A stretch of DNA of 64,000 nt from Stratiolaelaps scimitus (lineage: Eukaryota > Arthropoda > Arachnida > Mesostigmata > Laelapidae). The stretch covers positions 930,001 to 994,000 of the forward strand of contig JABWDB010000072.1 of NCBI GenBank assembly GCA_019614645.1. Reading direction: 5' to 3'. Under the pieces are notes generated by a model that saw only the letters and a list, made by a program, of their open reading frames with translations, had not been told where the DNA came from and did not search any database. Made by a program: the position numbers and the translations under genes. Of the stretch, positions 11,304-21,357 are shown one piece after another. Numbering within the stretch: position 1 is the stretch's first letter; every line of letters starts with the position of its first letter.

Positions 11304-12638
11304 AGGGGCGGAGAATCGGGACGACCTCGAACTAAACAGCTCCCCGGGGGCCGATGGCTGCTGCTTAAGACTTTGTTCACAGCTCGCCCCCCCGCTCAGA
11401 GAGTCGGGGAGGGCTGTGCGGCGTCGGCAACTGACAGCAAGCAACCTGCCTCTGCGCGACTACTGCTTCGAATCGCTGCGCTGTGCCTTCATTGGTCTGG
11501 TCGCTCTCGATCGCCCGCTGCTGTACTAACGATAGGGACAAGCGCCAGAGGACAACTGCCGCTACGAACATAATAATCATCATCGCCACCGCCACCGCCA
11601 CCACCACCTGCTCCTGAACTGGGGAAGAGCCAACGATCTCGATCGGTCTGAGGACCGGGCGAAGGTAAAGACGAAAGAATAAAGCGGAAGGACTTCTGCT
11701 GATTGTACCAGGTAGCACGCACCGCTAGATAATGTCTAGACCTTCCAGAAGGGGTGACGCATTTCCGCGTCCGCGAAGGGTCTGCCTGTACGATCGACTT
11801 CTAAACATCGAATGGCTTCAAATAACCACGATAACGTATGAACAGCACGGGATGCACAAATGTGCACAAGCTCCGCCCCATAAGGAGAGCCAGCCATATA
11901 TATATATATATCTGATCGTTAGATTTATGGATAGCCAGATAGATGGATGGATAGTATCATATGACCGTTCAGTATCGTTCAGGCGGTGTCACACGGGTAG
12001 AGACGGGTTGCGGTCTGTAGTACGGGAAGAGCTGAAGGTGAGAATTACGAGGCCTTGGGGATTCGGCACTCACAATGACAATGACGTTGTGAGAATGAGT
12101 GAAATGAATGTTTGGCCTGTAGGGCCTTGTCCCTGTTCAAATTCACCCGATAATATTTAACTTGAGCAGGTCTGAAGCTATCGACGTCGTGCAAGTACAG
12201 AGTGTAACTCTTACAGATGCACTCACTCGTTTTATGCAGTAAGCGAAAAATCAACGTTCGTGAATACGATCGGAACCATCATTGGACTAGAATTCGTGGA
12301 CTCATAAACGGGTATGCTAAAATAAAGGATGACACTCACTCGACGCGATGCGATTGTTTCCAAGGGCTCCTCATATCTTCGCCTGGAGATTAAAATCCTA
12401 ATTTCAGAATCCATGAAGACTTTTCCACAACAAGACGTAGCTTATAGACTATCTGCTTCGCAACGCGAGCCGCGTGTGTCTACAACGTTAATCAAACGTC
12501 GTCTTTGTTTGTTCGTCGGCTACCTAGGGCCACGACGCTGACCGGCGGTCAGCCATTTGTGTCTGAATGGTTTGATGATTTTGTGATGACTTAATTTTTT
12601 TTGATCTGTGGATTGTTGCCCCAGTAGAAATAAATAGA

Positions 12639-12730
12639 TAAAGGTGCCTCCAACCGGTCCTCATAGTAATATCTGAAGGTTGTATACTATGGCCTGTCAC
12701 ATAGAGGAATTGCTGAGGGTCAACTCGAAA
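12639..12730 (+). repeat. Diverged, 5'-truncated SINE fragment
   Basis: The plus strand reads AAAGGTGCCTCCAACCGGTC, then CTCATAGTAAT, GGCCTGTCACATAGAGG and GCTGAGGGTCAACTCGAAA, matching the 3' half and tail of the family at 3175-3343. It is more diverged than that copy. Confidence 0.8.
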
Positions 12731-13253
12731 TTTTAATGATTTGTGCTGGCGCAGATTGAAACAATTGTCATTAATTTCACGCAGTGCAGATCTTTCGGCA
12801 TATGTTCAACAACAGCGAGATCAGCCACTACAACAGCAGTCGAGCGCCCTCCAGTTCCGATACAATAATTAACTGTTGGGCCAACTGTTTATTAATCATG
12901 ATGATCGTGCATTCATTTATCCCAGCTTGCTAATTAGTGTGAGTGGGGACGTATACGGATATGAACGAGTCAAATGGTTGAGTTCTGACATTGATTAATC
13001 TACTACATAAACTTGTGGATTTCTAAGGTCTCCCTTGTGAGATGACGTAGGCTTGAAAGTTGCCAAGTAAGAGATATTAATTCAACAGGAACGACGCGTC
13101 GTTTAATGTGGACCCATGCTGTATATCGATCTGTATCAGCTCTGAGCGCTACACATTTTATCCACGTGTATTGTGTATAAATACTCAAAAAAAGGTCGAT
13201 AGTGTTGTGATAGACAGGGAATCTGATTTGGTTAAGCTCATTGCGAGAGTGAC

Positions 13254-13333
13254 TGCATGGTATAGCTGAGGCCTGTCAGATAGGGGAATAGCTGAGGGTC
13301 AGCTCGAAAAGCAGTTTTTTTTGCATGGTATAG
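13254..13333 (+). repeat. SINE tail fragment with target-site duplication
   Basis: Only the last 56 bp of the SINE (13266-13321), starting in the CTGAGGCCTGTCAGATAGGG block and ending CTGAGGGTCAGCTCGAAAA plus a T-rich end. It is flanked by perfect 12-bp duplications TGCATGGTATAG at 13254-13265 and 13322-13333. The perfect duplications show an extremely 5'-truncated retrotransposition. Confidence 0.88.
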
Positions 13334-14347
13334 TCCCCGCAGTGCTCCCAATGTAACTGTTCCACGTGTTAGTTGTTGCAGATCGTAAACGAAGTTTGTG
13401 TAAGTTGACGAAATCAAACTCATAACGAAGTAAGAGTCGGTCCTCTGATGGAATGATAGCTGTGCTATGTTTTGATGCAAGCTACGACCTAAAGAATTAT
13501 GCGAACACCTGTTCGATAAGAATTCGAATTACCTTTATATTAAACGTGGTATCAAGCATCGAGCAGATTCTAGGCTGATGGGTGTGTATTGTAATGTTTA
13601 TTAATGCAGTTCTTGATCCTAGGCTTCCGCTTCTGTCATATCTGCTGCTTTACTTTCCTTGTTCCTACATCTGCAGTTATTAATAAGGGATAGAATAATT
13701 AAGAGCTTCATAATCAAGCTCGAATTGAGTGTGCCGCAACGCTTACAGTTTCGGCGTACGGGAAGCTCTTCGAATGTAAGTACCGGTTCCCTACTGTATT
13801 GCTATTCCCTTTGATTGTTCGGTGCTTTCGAAAATGGGTGCCCAAGTGCACCTGGGAAATAATCGCAGACGATGAGAAACTTTAGAGCCCCTTCAGAGGG
13901 AAAACTCAGTCTGCTCTGCTCAGACCGGAGCTGCTCTGGCTTCAGCATTCTTCGAAACAGATAATATCCTCTCATCCGTGTAGCCGCTTGCTACCGTCCG
14001 AGTCACGTTCGATAGCATGTGGGCGACTGCCGTGTCGAGCAGGCCTCTGCACTGGTAATGTTGAGTGGCCGCGCGTGTGACACTCACTGCGTGGGTTTGT
14101 GCTTGTGTGTATCTATCAGTGTTATGGAAGTCGAAGTCAGGCGTCGAGATAGGTAGGTGGCCGTCTTTCATTTCTTGTGCGTTCTCGTTAACGACAACTA
14201 TTTCTTTCGAGTCCATCCAGTGATTCGAGAAGATCCAAACCGTGCTCACGGATGTGGGACGCCGACCGAACCAGCCAGTTTTAGCAAAGTGATTCCTGAT
14301 GAGCGCATAGTATGCTGTTTATTCAATCAACGTATCTTACGAGTATT

Positions 14348-14573
14348 TTTGAGCTAACTCCCAACTGTCCCCTTATGTGACAGGCCTCAGCACTTAGCCT
14401 TTAGGTTTTACTATGAAGACCTGTCGGGGCCACCTTTGGTTATTTTTCCAACCGGTCGTGGCTACGAATTTGCAGATAAATCAAGATGAATCTTCCCGCG
14501 TCGGGCAGGATTCAATCCCAAACCATAGGTCCCTACTGGCTAGCAGTTCAAGACGCTCACCGCGAGACCATCC
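14348..14573 (-). repeat. SINE copy with tRNA-like head
   Basis: Minus strand. The head holds an A-box-like TGGTCTCGCGGTGAGCG and a B-box-like GGATTGAATCC (14508-14518), the RNA polymerase III promoter elements of tRNA-derived SINEs. The body shares GGTGGCCCCGACAGGTC and GAGGCCTGTCACATA with the other copies; the tail is diverged (GGGAGTTAGCTC). Target-site duplications are not evident. Confidence 0.8.
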
Positions 14574-14608
14574 GATTGACAATTAACCTATATTAATTGT
14601 TTATATGT

Positions 14609-14813
14609 AGATTACGAGTACCAGTCGAGCCCGGTGGCCTGGTGGTGCATTCGTGTACGCCTTGCAATCGAACGAATCACGTAGGTGAACGGGTTCGATT
14701 ACCACGGTTGCACCCTTGCATTTAGGGGGTCTGTCTCCCGAAGCAATATGAACGCGGTACCGGGGATGTTATATATTGGCTGAGAGTCAGCCCGAAACAA
14801 GATTACGAACACC
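14609..14813 (+). repeat. SINE, second subfamily (different tRNA-like head, same tail)
   Basis: Plus strand, body 14623-14799. A box TGGCCTGGTGG (14635-14645), B box GGTTCGATTAC (14692-14702), then a body with GAAGCAATATGAACGCGG and a tail GGCTGAGAGTCAGCCCGAAA. Flanking duplications 14609-14622 and 14800-14813 (AGATTACGA..ACC) differ at two bases. The head and body differ from the copies at 3175 and 60963, but the tail is recognisably the same. Confidence 0.82.
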
Positions 14814-14887
14814 GGCGGCTGCTATTTATATTCCGAACAGATTGATTCAATGAATCCAATGCAATACTGCATCTCATCCAGAATCTA

Positions 14888-14914
14888 TTCGAGTTCGTTC
14901 ATTACGAACTCGAA
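14888..14914. repeat. Short inverted repeat
   Basis: TTCGAGTTCG and its exact reverse complement, separated by 7 bases. Confidence 0.85.
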
Positions 14915-17252
14915 GCGATATGCAAGCGAATCTTTTTGAGACTCATCCGTATTTTTATTTGCACTCGTCGCAGTCGACACTTCCCAATTGTTAGCGTCAA
15001 ACAGCGGCAGGCCTCGACAACGACGGCAGTTCGGCCACCTTTCGAATCGTTCGCTTCGTTTGGCGGGTGCTCATGAACGATAGTATTATAGTAGCGCGAG
15101 GCGCTTTTGAATAGCGCACCCAACTGTCTCCCTCCAATTTCTTTCTACGATGCTAAAGAAGTTACACTCTTTATGGTATCCCCTCAAAGGCACTTGCTGC
15201 TGGTTTGTGTTTAGCGGAACACTATGGTGGATGCCGAGGCAGATAGCGTACAATGAACGATCAAAGTGCCTTTCTTTTGCGTATTGTACGGTCGATCAAG
15301 CCGGATTACCCGCCAGGATCTCATTCGCACCCATGTCGGTGAATGGGAACTAGTTTCAGATACCAAACGCAATCTGCACGTGCGAATTCATGCTATCCGT
15401 TAGGTAGATACTGCTATTTCCTTATTCCACGCTACTAAAGCCATCTGACGTAAAAGGGATGTCAAGTAAAAGGGAGTTATTAGCACATTTTGACTGGCAT
15501 CATTACAATGCCATTTTTGTGTCGGATAGCGCTAGTTATTGCGCAGATGTTATTCTAGCGGTTTCACCCGCACCACTGTCACCAGTAATAGGAAACTAGC
15601 GATAAGGGACCGCGTGACACTGGCACGGGCCGGGGTCTGTCCCTTTGGTCTCGTCTACCGATCTAGCCACCGTCTCGCCGATGGCGAGTGCGCACAATGC
15701 ACAGTCATTCGCAGTGCCCTGACGATGTGCAGCCTGACACGAGTCTGCCACCCCTTGGCCTCTGCGCCCCAGTGCAATGTTTAGAGTGTGCTTCGTTAAC
15801 GCGAGTACCGAGGATAGGTGCTCTTCAAACCCCACGTCATACATAGACTCACACACACACAAACAACCTATACAGCCGCCGCGACACTTGTCTTCTTGAG
15901 CGCAGGGGGTGGGGGGAAAACCTGCAGGGGGGAACAGACCCAAGAAATTGGGCAACTCGGGCTTGAGCAGGAGGTCGCGAGGTGAAGCACCATTGAACCA
16001 AACGGGCAGCAAGGGAGAGAGCTGCTATGGTAGACGGAAGCTTGCAGACCATGTATAGCAGCTACTCGCAGAAGAGAAGTTAAACAACCATAGCGGCTGA
16101 GCCGGGTCGGGTCCGCATTGTCCTATGTCCTATCCCTCCGCCCTCTTGTCTATGTGTAGCCCTTTGCAGACGCAAGAAGCATGGCAGAACGAGACAGGAA
16201 AACTATGGGAGGTTTGTTGGACAAACGAAGCGCACTGGCCCAGAAGAAGGGAAGGCAAGGTGTGAAGGCGACCTCAGGAATCACACTCTGCGCAATGTTT
16301 TAACAATCTTGCTGTCCCCGTGGATGGTTAAAACAAGACATACGACCGCCGGTTAAATTGAGGACAACTACGATTACTTTACGTGCATAATTAGGTTGAT
16401 ACAAAAGGATGTTCACACGTGTACGGCGGTTGCAGCATTCATTGACTTCTACCTTCTGTAACTTAATCAGTTGTTGTTACGCAAAGAATATTACGCAGTA
16501 ACGTCTTCGATCACGTAAAATGCCGCAGATTCTCTCTTCGTTAAAATATTATCATAAAAATAGATGTTTACGAGGGTAACCATGTGAATATATTATCTCC
16601 TTATGCTTTTGTTATATAAGTGTTATGATCATAGATAGTATTCTTTGTATGATATTTAAAGGTCAAGCATAGACACCTCTCATATATAGAATTGTTTTTA
16701 AGGTCACTATATTTATAGCGTATTCATGTGGGCACGCAGAGGGCGCTCCTCTAAAGGAATAATGGCGTCAAACAAGAGAGATATTGAAGGAGCAGACACC
16801 TAACCTTTAACGGAAGAACGGTCCGGCATTCAGCAGCATTTTTGCTAGACTTTACACGTTGTACAACTGTGGGTTCCTTTAATCTAACACAATTTAAAAT
16901 CTCATCGCTATTTCTTATTGGTATGTCCCGGGGCTTCCGAGCGATGCCGGACAAATTCATTGGCAAAACCCAACGTCGTCTCCTCCTTTCTTAGCAGCGG
17001 CAAGGAATCGTAACTGGCGTTCTATTCTACTAGGAACCAAGGAGGAAAAGAGAGGTCTAGTCAGGCCCAAACTGTGCCTTGTCGTTCGTTCCTGTTGCGT
17101 GGCTGACCCTTTGGCTCAGTACGGCTCCGATGCGGCGACTCGTCCACCGCTCTCAGGATAGGAACGAGAATCGATGCATCGGCTTCAGTAGATCCTGACG
17201 CTTCCCATAGATCGGGCTAACGTCCGCATCGTCTGATTCTGTCTCTATTTTC

Positions 17253-17277
<25 letters not shown>
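17253..17277. repeat. (CT)n microsatellite
   Basis: 25 bp of uninterrupted CT. Confidence 0.95.
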
Positions 17278-17283
<6 letters not shown>

Positions 17284-18390
17284 CACCTGCTGCTGACCGA
17301 CCTGCTTCGCTTATACGCTTCATCTTTAGCCGCAGGGTCTGTCGAAATCAAATTAACCCGCTACTACTATAGACACATCCGACTCAAGCTGCCACTGGAA
17401 GTCTCGCGTGCGAGGCGAAATCGAACGGGGCGAGGGTGGGGGGAGCCACCTACTGGTGATCGCTAGTTGGACGATCAAGCGATGCAGGGGTTGGATCAGG
17501 AATTAGATCGTAACCCTGTGGTTCTGTCTTTGCTCGCTGTCCGCTTACGGCATAGGTTGAGTTGGCCAAGCAGGTGTACAATACATTCACTCTATGCAGA
17601 ATCATCAGTGGTTTAGAGACTCGATATTCTTTAATCTACCTGCGAAGTGCTAGTATAAATGTATTCGCACATTGCGATCTGCCTGGCCTCGAAGTAAATG
17701 AAGACTTCTGCGGGGTCGATATCTTATAATAAATTATTTTGCTAAGTTGCAACGATTTCCGTTAAAATATGCATATTATCACGTTTGTGCATTCGCATGA
17801 TAATGCCTATTCTGTTCGTACTTTCTATATTGTAACTGTCAGCCGTATATACGGCCATTGATCGAACGCTTCGAGTGGCGCCGAAGGACAGTTGGAGAGC
17901 GTATTGAATAAATCACACAATGGAGCAAGCTAGCCTTGTACCATACGAGCTCTAACTTCCAGTGGTAGCGGCAGTCTGTACGTTCTCCATTCATTGGATT
18001 TCAAATACGAATATGTGTCGAGTAATTTTATCCCACTTATTGTCCATTTCCCGGTGTCAGGTCACGATCACCACACCAGACCGTTATATCAGCTTGAAAG
18101 AAGCAGGCAATTTTGGATCGATCATTGTGTCTCAGTCAAACCTGTACAAATATCCTAACTGTCAATAATAATCAAAACATTGATGTAAATAATGCCGTTT
18201 CCAGAAATCGGTAGCATTTGAAATAATCCATGAGACGACACTTTTTCGCTATTATTTTTACGAGAACTTAAGCGTTGTGATAAGACTGCAGTTCCGTTAA
18301 TAAACCAAACCTTTTATTGTTACTGTTCTGTGTACCTCAACTCATGATCTTTCTACCTTCTATATCCATCCGTTCTCTTCAGCCAATGCA

Positions 18391-19042
18391 CAATACAATA
18401 CAATACAAACTGCTGTTTATTGACGGAACTGCAACATACATTGCTTGAGTTCTCGTAAAAAATAATAGGTAAAAGGTGTAAAATATCACACTGCAACAGA
18501 CGAAGTTACAATTGACAACATATTATATCAACGCATACATAGGGGCAAATACATTGACACGATTCCTCTTCCATCATAGTCACAAAAATCAACGTTATAC
18601 GTAATTTTACATGTCAAACACAGTGATCACTACCCCTAAAAATTTTCTTAACTTCGTGGACAAACTTCTTTGCTGAGGTGAGGGATCGAATCTCACTCGG
18701 GAGAGAGCCCCATACCTCCGGTAGGCGGTGAGCCAGAGCATGGCGACTTGACTCTTTGGTGGTGAATGGTCTCACGAATACCGTTGCCCGACGGGCCGTT
18801 CGCTTTTCCATAGCAGAGATGCAGAAAGAGATGTCACCAGGAATTTTTCCTCTTACTATTTTGAAGGCAAGAAAGGCAGTCTGAACCTTGCTGATTCCAC
18901 GGAGGCGAAGAAGCTCAGCATTATCTAAAATATCTGTAACGGAAGCACTGCGACGCCGATCGAAGAAGCACAGTGGATAGATACATTGTACAAGCCCCCT
19001 TGACATTCGTCTACAAATTGCTGTCTGTCTGTCTTCAGTTAG
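18391..19042 (-). mobile_element. 3' fragment of a non-LTR retrotransposon (LINE)
   Basis: The open frame 18614-19042 on the minus strand encodes about 140 residues. It includes LRGISKVQTAFLAFKI, GKIPGD and WGSLPSEIRSL followed by a Lys/Phe-rich end (KKFVHEVKKIF). This is the recurring layout at the C-terminus of LINE reverse transcriptase proteins, after the catalytic domain. The frame ends at TGA; about 200 bp of 3' sequence follows, ending in three (TATTG) units (18391-18408), a typical LINE 3' microsatellite tail. An in-frame TAG upstream of 19042 and absence of the catalytic FADD region show 5' truncation or decay. The clade cannot be named. Confidence 0.7.
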
Positions 19043-21273
19043 CTAAGCGCCTAGTAAGAACAGCTGGCGAAAAGTCACAATGACTCGCTTCTTCTTTCGT
19101 TAAACAGCCGCAGAAGCTGTTGATTAAGCTGGTTTCTCAGAACAGCCCTCCTGATTTTGCGCGGCTTATGCAATCTGTTTTACGATCAGTCCGGGGCTGC
19201 GTGATGTTCGCGCACCGCTATTCGCAGCGTTATTCGTACCTCTGCCTCTTTCTGCAAGCTCGATTTCTCACTCTCTGTCTCTCTTGGATCTGGGCCATAT
19301 TGAGAGGTGTCTCAGTTCGGCCACAGACAGACACTCATGCGCATACGCACACTTAGCGGGATACAGACCCGTGGGGCTCTCTTCCTCTCTGCTGAGTTCC
19401 AAGAGATATTCCAGAGCACGTTCGTCGCTCTCGGCGGCTCTCCGTGTCTGCCACTACCTGACTCAGCCGTCTCTGTGTTGTTCCAAGAGGCGCTCTTGTG
19501 TGGATGGTGACGGGCCCATAGAAAGCTTACCCCCCCCTTCCTAGTTCCTGTATTCATGCATTTACCGTACGCCGCCTGCCACCGCCAATGTTCGCGTTCC
19601 GCCGCCCTTTGGTATGGGCGAAAGATATGAGACGATGTCAAATGGCTGCACAGACGCTAACGGCGTGAGTCGGTACTTCCACTATCCTGTCATCTTGGCT
19701 TGGGGTTGATCCTCAATCTGGTGAAATAAATAAGCCAGCCTGCCTATGCTTCGAGGGCGTTGGCCGTCATCGTTAAAATAATTGTAATCTACGCTCAGAA
19801 ACGCTAGTATTCCAGTGGTAGTGACATGATTGTGTATACAAGAGGTTCCAGCGATTGCCAAACGTGTGTATCGCCTACAAGAATCCATTTTCGAAGTGCC
19901 CACAATGATGCCCGCGATGGATGGTGTTTTGCCAAACATGCGTGGAATACACGCCGGCGACTGGTGCCGCGACGGCCAAATATTCATTTGTACAACGGCC
20001 TCTTCGAAGTGGCCGTCATGAACTTCTTTCCAGCTAGACCGCTAAGTGGGAAGTATGCCGGACGTGCTACAAATCAATTTTGGAACGGAAACTCTCCCTT
20101 TATCCTGCTCATGGGAACCACTGAAAAGGCGTAATGTCTTCAACGTCGCTGCGTTGACTGGTGGCCATAACTCCACGTAAACGAGGTGGGTCGGATTGAA
20201 TGTTCTTTCCGGACATGGCAAGCTCGTACTACCGAAGATAAGTACGGCGACAGTCGGCAAGTAGTTCCACAGAGTCTCTGCTCCCGCCAGAGGACGAAGA
20301 GAAGTTATATTTCCCCGAGGAACGTCCGTTCGCCTTGAACCGACATCGTCTTGCGCCTGCTCTGCTAGCCGGCGTAACTGCCATCTGGCTCCATTTTCTC
20401 CATTCCTTGAGCTGTGTCTAGTCTCCGTTCCCCATCCTCGTCTTGAATTGCTTCCACATCACAGTCAGTCCCACCGCCTCGTTGCCTCGTTGTCACGGAC
20501 GTCCGTTCGATTTGGACCCGACCAATGCCTCTCCTGCCGCTGTGCCACTGCAACAGTGGCACCCCGCAGTAGTTTCATTCTGTAACAAGGGGCCTGTAAG
20601 GCCTCAGCGGTGCGGCTGGTGCTTTCCAGTTACTTCGTGCGTTCGTTCATGAATAATTCGCGGGTCTCCTCTGTTCTCCGGCCTGTCTTTGTCTCGCTGT
20701 AGCCGCTCCTCAATTCGACTTTCCCGTGCGTTTCCACCGCATCGTCCTTCTTCACATCCTGTTGCGTCCTTTCAATTGGCCACAGGCATCGAGCCTCCGG
20801 GGACGACCGTCGGATTCAGGCAGGACGCGAGGTCAGTCCGTCTACACAGGGATGGAGGCAACGCACAGGCTGGCTATGCGAGGAAGACGAAAGAGAGAGA
20901 AGCCAAGCTTGGGACATTTGCCTCGGATCAGAGAGATGATCGAATGCTCTATCGGCCAGATTCATACTGGAATCGTTAATAGAATCAGCCAGCGTACATC
21001 TGTGACATCTCCCAGGCCAAGAGATTTTGTAAAGCTCACTCAGGAAGTCTCGGTACTCTCCTCGATGTTCACTAGTTCAACAATAGTCGGTCAACCTCTT
21101 ATTTATGTGGACGATTTATCCCTGAAATAGATAGGCTGCTCTTCATGGTTTCTCTCAGGTGCCTCGTCAAGTTCCGAATGATAAGAAAATCTCCAAGAGG
21201 AACTCGTGAACATAAGAACGAGAATCTTTGGGATAGTTTCAGTTTAGCAGGGGTCTATCACCTTTGATCTTAC

Positions 21274-21357
21274 CTGTTGAGGTGGCGTTGGATTGCTGTC
21301 ATGAGAGCACTCGGATGCCTGCTCCTGGGCCTGTTCTAACTGGTCCGGCATTACAAT
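21274..21357 (-). CDS. ChAT: Proposed first coding exon of choline acetyltransferase
   Basis: A minus-strand exon is bounded by an acceptor ending TTGAACAG (AG at 21359-21358) and a consensus donor CAG|GTAAGA (donor G at 21273). Its ATG at 21351-21349 opens 26 codons, beginning MPDQLEQAQEQ and ending PTPPQQ, and it closes in phase 0. The next ChAT exon, at 4364, can be read from its first base in phase 0, so the two join cleanly. The peptide is Gln/Glu-rich, as expected for a poorly conserved N-terminal extension before the acyltransferase fold. The assignment rests on position, strand, phase and splice sites rather than on similarity, so it is less certain than the two downstream exons. The 17-kb gap to the next exon could hide other exons. 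Confidence 0.6.

Larger units (their letters stand above)
9020..11720. other. GC-rich, low-complexity island in the ChAT intron
   Basis: About 2.7 kb of GC-rich sequence with simple and cryptically simple repeats: CAGC (9332-9355), GGTT/GGTC (10019-10063), GGCC (10326-10345), CAG/CCA trinucleotides (about 10870-10945), GA-rich tracts (about 10795-10830) and G tracts (11282-11303). ORFs of 60-180 codons occur in most frames on both strands, which is the signature of stop-poor composition rather than coding. It could be a CpG-island promoter or enhancer; I cannot tell. Confidence 0.45.
4365..21273 (-). other. ChAT: Long ChAT intron (16.9 kb)
   Basis: It runs from the donor at 21273 to the acceptor at 4365. 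It holds SINE copies (12639-12730, 13254-13333, 14348-14573, 14609-14813), a LINE 3' fragment (18391-19042) and a GC-rich island (9.0-11.7 kb). Between these I see no convincing exon on either strand at 4400-9000, 11720-12600, 15100-18380 or 19050-21270; ORFs there are short, overlap on both strands and match nothing I recognise. Confidence 0.55.

Noticed and set aside
16751..16966. 71-codon minus-strand ORF resembling a protein segment
   Set aside because: No acceptor at its start and only a weak donor-like GTTAGG; no recognisable similarity.
19682..20134. Overlapping 100-codon ORFs on both strands
   Set aside because: Neither resembles a known family and each is the shadow of the other; no splice or start context separates them.
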